This document shows, piece after piece, positions 27,179-35,965 of a stretch of DNA of 64,000 nucleotides; positions within the stretch are counted from its first letter, which is position 1; each line of letters begins with the position of its first letter. The notes under the pieces were generated by a model. That model saw nothing but the letters and a program-made list of their open reading frames with translations. It was not told where the DNA came from and ran no database searches. This DNA comes from Deltaproteobacteria bacterium (GTDB lineage: Bacteria > Desulfobacterota > DSM-4660 > Desulfatiglandales > HGW-15). The stretch covers positions 139,289 to 203,288 of the forward strand of contig JAFDEF010000001.1 of the NCBI GenBank assembly GCA_019310485.1. The letters run 5' to 3'. A program made the position numbers and the translations under genes.

Positions 27179-27829
27179 TCACTCAGTGTCACTCTCCGCT
27201 GCTTCCGTCTCCGGAGCCTCTTCTTCCTCCACAACTTCCTCTTCTTCCACTTTTTCCGCAGTGACAGTTGGAGCACTTACCACCGCCACGGTCAGATGGG
27301 GTTCTTCGTTACTCTTGATGCCCTCGGGCAGCTTAATGTCGCTCACATGAACCGCATCTCCTATATCAAGGCCGGAAACATCCACCTCAATAAACTCTAC
27401 AACCTTGCCCGGGAGGCAGGAGACATTTAGCTCCCTTCTGACCTGCTGCAAAATTCCTCCCCTGGTCACCCCTACGGGAGTGTTTATCAAGTGAATGGGA
27501 ATTTCAAGGGTCAGTTCCCTGTCCATCGAGATCTCGTAGAAGTCGGCATGAAGGTAAACCGGCTTTATGGGATCGGTCTGGAGCTCTTTTAGCATCACCG
27601 TTTTGCTGTCGGTGCCGCTCTTTGACTCTATTTGAAGCTGGAGCAGCACGTTTTCTCCTCTGGTTTCTCTCAAAATTGCCTTAAGATCACCATCGTCCAC
27701 AACGAGTTTGAGTGGTGTGGCGTTTGGCCCATAAAAAACGGCTGGAACCTGCTTTGCTCTCCTGAGCTTTCTGGCAACACCTTTGCCCTTATCCTCTCTT
27801 ATGCGGGCAGATAAAGTGGTCTGAGCCAT
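27179..27829 (-). CDS. rplY: 50S ribosomal protein L25, CTC form
   Basis: 216 residues. The N-terminal L25 domain (LSARIREDKGKGVARKLRRAKQVPAVFYG) is followed by the TL5/CTC beta domain. The C-terminus is a very acidic tail of about 30 residues rich in Glu. It binds 5S rRNA. GGAGG precedes the ATG. The rplY-pth pair downstream of prs is a common bacterial arrangement. Confidence 0.96.
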   Translation of the reverse strand: MAQTTLSARIREDKGKGVARKLRRAKQVPAVFYGPNATPLKLVVDDGDLKAILRETRGENVLLQLQIESKSGTDSKTVMLKELQTDPIKPVYLHADFYEISMDRELTLEIPIHLINTPVGVTRGGILQQVRRELNVSCLPGKVVEFIEVDVSGLDIGDAVHVSDIKLPEGIKSNEEPHLTVAVVSAPTVTAEKVEEEEVVEEEEAPETEAAESDTE

Positions 27830-27945
27830 CTAATACCTCCAAAAATGTACGCGCCTGCTTCCCAATCCCCTGGCCACTTGAGGGGCCTTGAGAAGCCCAC
27901 GGCAGAAATTAACTTTTTATCACAAAAAGAGCGCCTCATCAAAAC

Positions 27946-27971
27946 AAAACGCCCCCACAGGAAGGCGTTTT
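27946..27971 (-). terminator. Rho-independent terminator after prs
   Basis: On the minus strand AAAACGCC (27971-27964) and GGCGTTTT (27953-27946) form an 8-bp stem, followed by GTTTTG. It lies between the prs stop and the rplY start. The complementary strand also has T residues, so it may work in both directions. Confidence 0.7.
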
Positions 27972-27981
27972 TGCAAAAAAA

Positions 27982-28911
27982 TTAAACAAATAAGGTACTT
28001 ACTGAATCTGAATTGTAAATTCTCTTGATGGTTTCCCCCAGCAATTCGGCTACAGAAAGCACCTCTATCCTGGTGCATTTCTTTGCTTCATCGCTGAGGG
28101 GAATTGTATTGGTCACCACCAGTTGGTCTATGGGGGACGCCTCAATTCTTTCAATAGCAGGGCCTGAGAGTACCGGATGGGTACAGCAGGCATATATTTT
28201 CTTGGCGCCTCTGCTTTTCAAGCCTTCGGCAGCCTGGGTGAGTGTTCCCGCCGTATCAACCATGTCATCCAGAATTACCGCTGTTTTTCCCTCCACTTCT
28301 CCTATGATGTTCATGACTTCTGAGACGTTCGGCGCATCCCTTCTTTTATCGAAAATGGCAAGAGACGCATCAAGGCGTTTTGCAAAAGCGCGGGCTCTTT
28401 CCACACCACCGGCATCGGGGGAGACGATCACCAAATCGTCCTTAAAGTGAGTCCGAATGTGTTTGAGCAGTAGTGGTGCGGCAAAGATATTATCCACCGG
28501 TATATTAAAGTATCCCTGGATCTGCCCTGCGTGAAGATCCATTGAAACCACCCGGTTCGCCCCTGCCACAGTGATCAGGTCAGCTACCAGCTTTGCACTG
28601 ATCGGAACCCTCGGCTTTACCTTTCTGTCCTGCCTCCCGTATCCATAGTATGGAATAACTGCGGTTATTCTCTTGGCAGATGCTCTTCGAAGAGCATCCA
28701 TAATAATGAGCAGTTGCATTAGATTGTCGTTGACGGGCGTGCATGTGGATTGAAGAACAAAGGCATCCTTCCCCCTCACGTTTTCCCGGATCTCAACCTG
28801 AGTTTCCCCATCACTGAACGTCTTGGCAACTATTTTTCCAGGAGGGATGCCAAGATACTCGCACACCTCTTCAGTCAAACGCGGGTTCGACGTGCCGCCA
28901 AAAAGTCTCAT
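27982..28911 (-). CDS. prs: Ribose-phosphate pyrophosphokinase (PRPP synthase)
   Basis: 309 residues, normal class I length. It has [14 protein letters not shown] at the N-terminus, the ATP region [27 protein letters not shown], the flexible loop [10 protein letters not shown] and the PRPP-binding loop [13 protein letters not shown]. It makes PRPP for nucleotide, His and Trp synthesis. It lies 13 bp after tRNA-Gln on the same strand. Confidence 0.97.
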   Translation of the reverse strand: MRLFGGTSNPRLTEEVCEYLGIPPGKIVAKTFSDGETQVEIRENVRGKDAFVLQSTCTPVNDNLMQLLIIMDALRRASAKRITAVIPYYGYGRQDRKVKPRVPISAKLVADLITVAGANRVVSMDLHAGQIQGYFNIPVDNIFAAPLLLKHIRTHFKDDLVIVSPDAGGVERARAFAKRLDASLAIFDKRRDAPNVSEVMNIIGEVEGKTAVILDDMVDTAGTLTQAAEGLKSRGAKKIYACCTHPVLSGPAIERIEASPIDQLVVTNTIPLSDEAKKCTRIEVLSVAELLGETIKRIYNSDSVSTLFV

Positions 28912-28924
28912 CTCTTTTTACCCG

Positions 28925-28999
28925 TGGCTGGGGTGGGAGGATTCGAACCTCCGAATGCGGGCTCCAAAGGCCCGTGTCTTACCACTTGACGACACCCCA
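28925..28999 (-). tRNA. tRNA-Gln (anticodon TTG)
   Basis: 75 nt on the minus strand. Acceptor TGGGGTG pairs with CACCCCA, the anticodon stem is CGGGC/GCCCG with loop CTTTGGA, the T-arm carries TTCGAAT, and CCA is encoded. It lies between ispE and prs on the same strand and is probably cut from a shared transcript. Confidence 0.95.
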
Positions 29000-29033
29000 G
29001 CGTTTCAGACACCGAATTTTGTTTTCCAAAGCC

Positions 29034-29912
29034 TTATCGCCGCCGCCACTCCGTTGCCACGAACACCCGGCCCAGATTCTTGGGAAATAACCTCTCTCTG
29101 GCCTGGTGAGCTCTTTTTGAGGAGGCAAAAACACCAAAAACGCTCGGCCCGCTTCCGGTCATCAGGGCCCCTTCCGCCCCGGCCTCCAGGAGCAGCTCCT
29201 TGATCTCGTGAATTATCGGAAAACGGGCGGAAGTAACCTTTTCCAGGTCGTTTTCGAGGACACTAGAGACTACTATTTGTTCGTCCCTCAACTTTTTATG
29301 TATAAAGATATACTCGTCTTTTGTCAACTCCAATTTGGCGTTAGCATATGCCCATGCTGTTGAAACCTGTGCGGGTGGTGTTATGACTACGTACCAGGTA
29401 CTGGGCCAGTGGTTAAGGGTTTCCAGAATTTCTCCGATTCCCCGGGCAAGGCATGGCTTACACAGCAGGAAGAACGGGACATCCGCCCCCAGCTCCAGAG
29501 CCAGCGTGTGGAGTTCTTTGGTTGAAAGAGGTTTTTCAAATATATCATTTAGGAGCAAAAGGGTGGCGGCCGCATCGCTGCTCCCACCTCCCATCCCGGC
29601 CGCAACAGGGATATTCTTGGCCAGCTTAATAAAGACCCCCCCCGAAACTCCGGATCTTGAGAAAAAAGATGAGGCAGCTCTAAATACAAGGTTTTTTTCG
29701 CCCCCTGGAGCCTGGATACCTTCACATGCCAGCTCAATTCCCGGTGAGCGTTTCTTCCTAATCTCCAGGAAGTCGAAAAGGGTAATGGGAACCATGATGG
29801 ATACAAGCTCATGGTACCCGTCGGCCCTCGTGCCGGTAATTTTGAGGCGAATATTCAGCTTGGCCGGAGCCCTCGTTTTATAAGTTGGCTGTTCACGCGC
29901 TTGGAGGGTCAT
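29034..29912 (-). CDS. ispE: 4-diphosphocytidyl-2-C-methyl-D-erythritol kinase
   Basis: 292 residues, GHMP kinase fold. It begins RAPAKLNIRLKITGTRADGYHEL, carries the ATP-binding PVAAGMGGGSSDAAA near residues 95-110, and has the C-terminal MTGSGPSVFGVF. It performs the fourth step of the MEP isoprenoid pathway. The ATG at 29912 follows AAAAGG. Confidence 0.96.
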   Translation of the reverse strand: MTLQAREQPTYKTRAPAKLNIRLKITGTRADGYHELVSIMVPITLFDFLEIRKKRSPGIELACEGIQAPGGEKNLVFRAASSFFSRSGVSGGVFIKLAKNIPVAAGMGGGSSDAAATLLLLNDIFEKPLSTKELHTLALELGADVPFFLLCKPCLARGIGEILETLNHWPSTWYVVITPPAQVSTAWAYANAKLELTKDEYIFIHKKLRDEQIVVSSVLENDLEKVTSARFPIIHEIKELLLEAGAEGALMTGSGPSVFGVFASSKRAHQARERLFPKNLGRVFVATEWRRR

Positions 29913-29951
29913 GAAACCTTTTCCGGTTCAGGCTTGTTGCCCGGAAGGGGT

Positions 29952-30350
29952 CTACTTTGCGGCTTTTACAAAACGCAACCTGAGATCGGTGAGAATGCTT
30001 GCCAAAAACCTTTTCTCCTCCTCGTCCAAGTTCCCTCTTGTTTTTTCTTCCAGCATGGCAATGGTGTCAATTGTGTGCTTGGCAAGTGCGAGGTCCTTCT
30101 TTTTCTGGCCGGTCTGAGGATCGGCGATTTCCCCGAGGTGCAAAAGAGCTGAGGAGCTGAGGCTGAATATGAGGGAGTTGAAGTTGACTTCAGGGAGAGG
30201 GGCTCTTTGCCTCTCTTCTTTTTGGGGTTCCCTGCTCTCTTGTTTCCTCTCCTTCGCTGCATCTTCCTTCTTTTTTTCTTCCTTTAATTCGCCTTTTTCA
30301 TCAAATGACCTTCTGTCCTTTATAACGAATCCCTTTTCCTCTTCCGCCAT
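29952..30350 (-). CDS. DUF1844-family protein
   Basis: 132 residues. The first 50 residues are highly charged (Lys/Glu-rich, probably disordered). The second half, NFNSLIFSLSSSALLHLGEI followed by DPQTGQKKKDLALAKHTIDT, is the DUF1844 domain, whose function is unknown. GGAGAG precedes the ATG. It lies between serA and ispE and is probably in one transcript with both. Confidence 0.9.
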   Translation of the reverse strand: MAEEEKGFVIKDRRSFDEKGELKEEKKKEDAAKERKQESREPQKEERQRAPLPEVNFNSLIFSLSSSALLHLGEIADPQTGQKKKDLALAKHTIDTIAMLEEKTRGNLDEEEKRFLASILTDLRLRFVKAAK

Positions 30351-30364
30351 GGTTACTCTCCCTT

Positions 30365-31945
30365 TTACAGAAAGATTCTTCTGGCTGAAAGAACATCTTT
30401 CAGCTCGCGAACTTCTTTGAGAATATCGTCGCTCACAGGGACATTGGTGGTCAGGAGAATTACATTTTGCTTTTTTTCTTTTTCCTGCCCAACCTGCATT
30501 CGCCCTATGTTCACCTTGTGCTCGCCCAGCTTTGAAGCAATACGACCTATCACCCCGGGAACATCCTTGTTTCGAATGAAGAGGATATGTCCCTCGGGGA
30601 TGGCTTCAAGGTAAAAATTATTGATACGCAAAATCCTCGGCATTGTCTTACCGAATATGGTACCTGAAACAATGTTTTCACCCTCAAGGGACTTTACCCT
30701 GAGCATTATCAGGCTTGAGAAATCCTCCGAGGTGCTGGTCTTGGACTCTACTACCTTTATTCCCCTCTCGGAGGCTATGTAGGGCGCATTGATAAAATTA
30801 ACGTCATCTTTGACAATGGGAGTAAGAAGCCCTTTTAGCATAGCCGTTGTCAGAGGCGTGACATCATACTCCGTAATTTTTCCTGCATAGTTGATCTGGG
30901 CTTCCACTATTCCGCTGTCGGTGAGCTGGGTCTGCAATGAACCCATTTTTTCTGCCAAAACAGCGTAAGGCCGAAGAATGGTCATAAGCTCGGCGCTGAT
31001 ACTGGGCACGTTCACCGCATTTTTGACCGTTCCGTGCAACAGGTAATCCACCACCTGCTTGGCCACGTCTTTTGCCACGTTTTCCTGCGCCTCCTTGGTT
31101 GAGGCCCCTAGATGCGGAGTGCAGATAAAGTTGGGCAGCTCCATAAGTTTTGTTTTTCCGGGGGGTTCTTTTGAGAAAACGTCAAGCGCAGCTCCTCCCA
31201 GGTGGCCGGAGTTAAGAGCTTCGTACAGATCATCTTCTTTCACAATGCCGCCGCGGGCGCAGTTTATTACCATGGCCCTTTTTTTCATTTTGGCGATCGT
31301 ATGCTGGTTAATCATGTTGGTGGTTTCATCTGTTTTTGGAGTATGAACTGTTATGTAGTCCGCCCTTCTCAGCAGTTCATCAAAAGAAACCGGTTCCAGG
31401 TCGAGCTTTTCTAGCGCCTCAGGCTTAATATAGGGGTCGTAGACAATAACCTTCATTTTCATACCCTTTGCCCTGTCAGCCACAATCCTTCCTATGTGCC
31501 CTGCCCCGATCAGTCCCAGAGTCTTGTTGAACAATTCCCGCCCCTGGAGTTTTTTCTTCTCCCATTTCCCCTCCTTGAGTGAAGCGGTTGCCTGGGGTAT
31601 GTTTCGGGAAAGGGCCATCATCATCGCGATAGTGTGCTCTGCCGTAGTTATGGTATTTGCCTCAGGGGTGTTCATAACAACGATTCCCCTCTGGCTTGCA
31701 GCCGGAATATCAACATTGTCGAGGCCAATGCCCGCACGCCCGATCACTTTAAGCTTATCTGCCGCACCGATAATATCCGCAGTCACTTTCGTAGCGCTCC
31801 GAATCACCAGCCCGTCATAGCGGCCTATAATTCCTTTGAGTTCCTCCTGGGTAAGGCCCGTATTAACATCAACGTCAATGCCGGGAGTTTCTTCAAAAAT
31901 CTTTACCCCAACGTCCGAAAGGGGATCGCTCACCAAAACCCTCAT
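30365..31945 (-). CDS. serA: D-3-phosphoglycerate dehydrogenase
   Basis: 526 residues, the long SerA type with a C-terminal intervening domain and an ACT domain (VPGVIGRIASKLGEHKVNIGRMQVG). The NAD-binding motif is LGLIGAGHIG; the catalytic Arg and His lie in NCARGGIVKEDDL and CTPHLGAST. It makes 3-phosphohydroxypyruvate, the first step of serine synthesis, and is probably feedback-controlled through the ACT domain. GAGAGGTGC precedes the ATG. Confidence 0.97.
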   Translation of the reverse strand: MRVLVSDPLSDVGVKIFEETPGIDVDVNTGLTQEELKGIIGRYDGLVIRSATKVTADIIGAADKLKVIGRAGIGLDNVDIPAASQRGIVVMNTPEANTITTAEHTIAMMMALSRNIPQATASLKEGKWEKKKLQGRELFNKTLGLIGAGHIGRIVADRAKGMKMKVIVYDPYIKPEALEKLDLEPVSFDELLRRADYITVHTPKTDETTNMINQHTIAKMKKRAMVINCARGGIVKEDDLYEALNSGHLGGAALDVFSKEPPGKTKLMELPNFICTPHLGASTKEAQENVAKDVAKQVVDYLLHGTVKNAVNVPSISAELMTILRPYAVLAEKMGSLQTQLTDSGIVEAQINYAGKITEYDVTPLTTAMLKGLLTPIVKDDVNFINAPYIASERGIKVVESKTSTSEDFSSLIMLRVKSLEGENIVSGTIFGKTMPRILRINNFYLEAIPEGHILFIRNKDVPGVIGRIASKLGEHKVNIGRMQVGQEKEKKQNVILLTTNVPVSDDILKEVRELKDVLSARRIFL

Positions 31946-32220
31946 TTAGCACCTCTCTTTCATGAATACAGCCTATCTTGGTCTTTGAGAGAACCGCTTT
32001 CTCAAACTAGAGCCTTTAACCTATTGCTGAATACCTGAAGTATAATCACCTCACGGGCGGGATTTGTCAAGACACTTGTTCGCCGGGGGGAGGGGAAAAG
32101 GCTTGCCTTTGTTTCTTTCCCTGGACTATAGTTTTTGACTGTTTCCCGGGGGAAAAGGGCATGAGCCTTACAAAAGGACCCCCAAGATTACTAACTCGTA
32201 GAAGCGCCCGAAGGCAGATG

Positions 32221-32330
32221 GTTTCGGAAAAGTTCCGGATGCAAGGCGCACATTTTCAGGAATGACGCGTACGCAGAGGTACGCCTCAGTGAGTAGAGAT
32301 GCAGCGCAACGCAGCAGGCGGGGCTTCGTT
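32221..32330. repeat. Diverged copy of a MITE-like dispersed repeat
   Basis: The segment with GATGCAAGGCGC, AGGAATGACGCGTACGC, GGTACGCCTCAGTGAGT and GATGCAGCGCAACGC aligns along its length with the reverse complement of the element at 56.16-56.28 kb. The terminal repeats are eroded here. It sits in the 840-bp gap between serA and dctP, right before an MFS gene fragment. Confidence 0.65.
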
Positions 32331-32361
32331 GCTACTGGTGGGCAGCGCAGGCAAAAAAGCG

Positions 32362-32527
32362 CTTGTTTACCCATTCTTTATCTTTTTCGGGATCGGGTGG
32401 GGGTCAACCGCACCGATGTTCATGGCTGCTGCCGCCGATCTTTTCAAGGTAAGGTCTTTGGGCTGATTTACGGGCTCCTGGAAGGTGCTGTGGGCATTGG
32501 AGCAGCGTTTGGCGCGTGGGTAGCCGC
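32362..32527 (+). pseudogene. Fragment of a major facilitator superfamily transporter
   Basis: LVYPFFIFFGIGWGSTAPMF continuing to AAAADLF is followed, after a one-base loss near 32449, by GKVFGLIYGLLEGAVGIGAA and FGAWVA in the next frame. This is a typical internal MFS stretch. There is no start, no N-terminal half, and the C-terminal part decays after 32527. The rest of the gap from 31946 to 32782 holds no intact gene. Confidence 0.75.
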
Positions 32528-32782
32528 TCCCCGCAGGGCCTTCGCGGGAATTTACGGCGCCGGGCAGCGTCAAAAAACTTGACATGACCAGCTTAAAGAC
32601 GTAGGTAAAATCTTGAAAACAGGTGGAAGAATTTCAAATCGGCCTCTTCTTTGTCATTCTTATCATTTACAGTGTCAACTATTGCTCTTTCAATTAACCA
32701 GGCTTTACCCCGGCGCTCTGATTGGGGCGCCATAAGGTAGTGGGGAAAACTCGTTAACCAAGAAAATGAGGAGGGTATGATC

Positions 32783-33808
32783 ATGAAAAGGTTATTTCTT
32801 TGGCTCCTGGTTTTTTCCTTCGTTATTTGCTCCGTCCCCTTCCTTGCGCATCAGGCCAGATGTGAGACTATCCAGTTGAAGATGGCGCACTTCATGTCTC
32901 CGATGCATATCCAGCACCGAAAATCCTTTGTTCCTTTTTCAAAGAAGGTGGAGGAACTCACCGGCGGCAGGGTGAAGATCAAGATATACCCCGGGGGAGC
33001 CCTGGGTGGCCCGAAGCAGCTTCCGGATGCCGTCACCTCGGGAATTACGGATATTGCATTTATTATCCCCTCTTATACAACCGGCCGGTTCCCGCACATG
33101 TCGGTTATGGACCTTCCTTTCATGGTTCACAGTGCGCTTCACGCCACCAAAGTGATCTATGACCTCTACGACGACTACCTTGCCGAAGGTTTCAAGGACT
33201 ACAAGGTGCTCTGGTTTTACTCATGCGGCACAGGACAGCTCCACTCTGTGAACAAGCCCATATATGAGATCTCTGATCTTCACGGCATGAAAATGCGCGC
33301 CCCTTCAGCCTACATGAGCAAGGCACTCAAGCTTCTGGGTGCCAACCCTGTCGGAATGCCTATTTCCAAGCTGACCATTTCCCTTGAAAAAGGCGTCATT
33401 GACGGCATGCTCACACCTTATAGTGCTGTAAAGGATTTCCGGCTCTTTGACCTGGTAAAGTACATAACCGAGGTCAAGATGTACGTGTCCTCGATGGCGG
33501 TGGTTATGAACAAGCAAAAATTCGCTTCCCTTCCCGATTTTGCCAAGAAAGCAATAGACCAGGCGGCAGGCAAGCAATGGGGCCTTCATGCAGCGCGCGT
33601 GTATGACCAGGAGGATCAGGAAGTGGCACAGGAGATCAAGAGGCGCGGGAAGATCACTATCATTAAGCTCTCAGATGCAAAGCGGCAAGAATTCATGCAA
33701 AAGCTCAAAGTCATGCAGAGCGACTGGGTCAGCGAGATGTCCGGGAAAGGGCTCCCTGCGAAAAAGATCCTCAATGCTGCCCTGAAATCAGCTCGCGAGA
33801 ACGAGTAA
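32783..33808 (+). CDS. dctP: TRAP transporter substrate-binding protein DctP
   Basis: 341 residues. The signal peptide MKRLFLWLLVFSFVICSVPF is cleaved near QARC, followed by a DctP domain with IYPGGALGGPKQLPDAVTSGITDIAF and LHGMKMRAPSAYMSKALKLLGANPV (the conserved Arg that binds the carboxylate). The second ATG (32783) is preferred because GAGGAGG lies 8 nt before it; the first (32777) is only 2 nt away. It captures an organic acid for DctQM. The gene is separated from dctQ by a foldback element. Confidence 0.93.
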   Translation: MKRLFLWLLVFSFVICSVPFLAHQARCETIQLKMAHFMSPMHIQHRKSFVPFSKKVEELTGGRVKIKIYPGGALGGPKQLPDAVTSGITDIAFIIPSYTTGRFPHMSVMDLPFMVHSALHATKVIYDLYDDYLAEGFKDYKVLWFYSCGTGQLHSVNKPIYEISDLHGMKMRAPSAYMSKALKLLGANPVGMPISKLTISLEKGVIDGMLTPYSAVKDFRLFDLVKYITEVKMYVSSMAVVMNKQKFASLPDFAKKAIDQAAGKQWGLHAARVYDQEDQEVAQEIKRRGKITIIKLSDAKRQEFMQKLKVMQSDWVSEMSGKGLPAKKILNAALKSARENE

Positions 33809-33877
33809 CCTCTGCTGGAACTCCCCTGCCCGGGCGTTTCTACGCTTTGAGAAACTAACAGGCGATGGACCAATGAG

Positions 33878-34137
33878 GGTTGTGGAACCTTTTCTGAGTG
33901 ACCGGCGGGAGGGCGCCGTGTTTTTGTGACTTATCAGTGGGGGAAGCCCTGGCCAGGCGCTCGCCTATACAGAAAATCAGGCGCTTTCTCCCCGCGTCTG
34001 GAGATACTGCTCTTGACCAGAGTGGTGATCTACCTGGTGAGTGCCTGGAACAGCGGAGGGGGCGAGAATCCCCCATGGATAAGTCACTAAGAACACCAGC
34101 CCGGGAGGCTTGGAACGAAAGAAAAGGTTCCATAACC
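33878..34137. repeat. 260-bp foldback (long inverted repeat) element between dctP and dctQ
   Basis: The left end GGTTGTGGAACCTTTTCT (33878-33895) and right end AGAAAAGGTTCCATAACC (34120-34137) are inverted repeats with one mismatch. Further in, GTGACTTATCAGTGGGGG pairs with CCCCCATGGATAAGTCAC with two mismatches, and CCAGGCGCTCGCC pairs imperfectly with the inner right side. The whole segment is thus a large imperfect palindrome with no coding frame. It could be a non-autonomous transposable element or a structured RNA that separates dctP from dctQM expression. Confidence 0.75.
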
Positions 34138-34154
34138 ACAAGGTACGTTTCCGT

Positions 34155-34661
34155 ATGGAAAAAGAGTATACAAGTCGTGGCGCTGTTAAATTGGTTTCCC
34201 ATCTTTGCAGCGCGGTAAGCCGAATTGCATGGGGAGCTCTTTTTTTTATGATGCTCCTCACGGTTGCTGACGTGTTCATGAGGAAAGTATTCAACCACTC
34301 CATCCTGGGAACTGTTGAACTCACGCAGTTTATGCTCCTGGTCCTTATCTTTTTCTCCCTTGCCCAGACAGAACTAATGGACGGCCATGTCAAGGTTGAC
34401 CTGATCGTTAGCAGATTCAGCCCCCGAGGCCAGGCTCTCTTTGATCTTATAACGCAGGTTTCATGCTTCTTGCTGAGCCTCCTCATGACATGGTCCACCG
34501 TGGTGTACGCTGAAAGGATGAGGGCCAGCGGGGAAGTGTCCCAGGATCTCTGGTTGCCTGTATACCCTTTTGTCTATGTAGTGGCCGCAGGTTGGGCTCT
34601 TTTTGGAATTGCCCTTTTTATCAAGTTTACCCTGGCCCTTAAGAAGGCGGTAAAACCATGA
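34155..34661 (+). CDS. dctQ: TRAP transporter small permease DctQ
   Basis: About 168 residues with four membrane helices, the normal size for DctQ. ALFFMMLLTVADVFMRKVFNHSILGTVELTQFMLLVL matches the family, and DGHVKVDLIVSRFS is the conserved loop. The ATG at 34155 is chosen over an upstream in-frame codon that lies inside the foldback element. The stop overlaps the dctM start (ATGA). Confidence 0.9.
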   Translation: MEKEYTSRGAVKLVSHLCSAVSRIAWGALFFMMLLTVADVFMRKVFNHSILGTVELTQFMLLVLIFFSLAQTELMDGHVKVDLIVSRFSPRGQALFDLITQVSCFLLSLLMTWSTVVYAERMRASGEVSQDLWLPVYPFVYVVAAGWALFGIALFIKFTLALKKAVKP

Positions 34662-35962
34662 ATCCTGTAACCATCGGCGGTATCGGAATCCTTTTTCTTT
34701 TCCTGCTCCTTGCCATGCGCATGCAAATCGGGTTAAGCATGGCCGTGGTGGGGTTTTTGGGATTTGCCCTGCTGGGCTCCTTGAAGCCGAGTTTTACCAT
34801 ACTTGGAATGGAGCCTTTCAAGATAGGGGGCACTTACAGCCTTACCGTCATTCCGCTCTTTATTCTCATGGGCCAATTCGCCAATCACTCCAGGATAGGC
34901 TCAGAAATCTACCAGACCGTCTATAAATGGATCGGGTTCCTGCCCGGCGGACTAAGCATGGCCACCATAGGGGCATGCGGTGGGTTTGCGGCAATTTCAG
35001 GCTCCTCGCTTGCTGCTGCGGCAACCATGGGAATGGTCGCACTCCCTGAGATGAAACGCTTTAACTACGATGACTCACTTGCCACCGGGTGCATTGCAGC
35101 AGGAGGAACCCTGGGGATCCTTATTCCCCCGAGCACCGTAATGATAATTTACGGTATCTTGACCCAGCAGCCGATTGCCACCCTGTTTATCGCCGGCATC
35201 CTGCCGGGCCTCCTCCTGACACTGCTCTTTTTGCAGACAATATACATCATGACAAAGCTTGATCCAGGGCTTGGTCCGCCCGGACCAGGCTTTTCCATGA
35301 AGGAAAGAATTTTCTCCCTAAAAGGCACCTGGGGTATTTTCCTTCTCTTTGTGCTGGTGATAGGAGGACTTTACACGGGTTGGTTCACACCAACGGAAGC
35401 ATCAGGTGTGGGGGCCTTTGGAGCTTTTCTCATCACCATAGCAAAGGGGAGATTAACCTGGCAGAACCTCACGGCATCTCTTGGCCAGACAGCGCGCACA
35501 ACCGCCATGGTGTTCCTGATACTGATAGGCGCGAGCATCTTCGGCTATTTCCTGACAGTCAGCCAGATCCCTGATCAGCTCTCCCTTTTTGCCATGCATG
35601 CCGGGTTGAACCGCTACGTGATTCTCTCGCTTATTATCATTGCTTACATAATCCTGGGGTGCTTCATGGAAGGCCTTGCCATCATGGTCCTCACCATCCC
35701 CATCATTTATCCAATGGTGCTTGAGATGGGCTTTGACCCCATCTGGTTCGGAGTGATCATTACGCTAGTAATGGAAATGAGCCTTATCACGCCTCCGGTT
35801 GGGATAAACGTATTCATCATTAGCGGCATTGCAAAGGAGGTGCCCATGTACACCATCTTCCGGGGGATTATTCCCTTCTGGTTTGCGATGCTTGCATGCA
35901 TTATCCTCCTTGTGCTCTTCCCCCAGATAGCCCTTTTCCTTCCCCACACCATGAGAGGATAA
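34658..35962 (+). CDS. dctM: TRAP transporter large permease DctM
   Basis: 434 residues and about 12 membrane helices. Motifs include FAAISGSSLAAAATMG, GTLGILIPPSTVMIIYGILTQQPI, WFTPTEASGVGAFGAF and ITPPVGINVFIISGIAKEVP, all typical of DctM. It forms the Na+- or H+-coupled transport pathway with DctQ. The start overlaps the dctQ stop by 4 nt. The gene ends 3 bp before the stop of the convergent selenoprotein gene. Confidence 0.95.
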   Translation: MNPVTIGGIGILFLFLLLAMRMQIGLSMAVVGFLGFALLGSLKPSFTILGMEPFKIGGTYSLTVIPLFILMGQFANHSRIGSEIYQTVYKWIGFLPGGLSMATIGACGGFAAISGSSLAAAATMGMVALPEMKRFNYDDSLATGCIAAGGTLGILIPPSTVMIIYGILTQQPIATLFIAGILPGLLLTLLFLQTIYIMTKLDPGLGPPGPGFSMKERIFSLKGTWGIFLLFVLVIGGLYTGWFTPTEASGVGAFGAFLITIAKGRLTWQNLTASLGQTARTTAMVFLILIGASIFGYFLTVSQIPDQLSLFAMHAGLNRYVILSLIIIAYIILGCFMEGLAIMVLTIPIIYPMVLEMGFDPIWFGVIITLVMEMSLITPPVGINVFIISGIAKEVPMYTIFRGIIPFWFAMLACIILLVLFPQIALFLPHTMRG

Positions 35963-35965
35963 TGC

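Noticed and set aside
31946-32100. Promoter TTGACA...TATACT before serA
   Set aside because: The spacing is 20 bp, too long for a confident sigma70 promoter.
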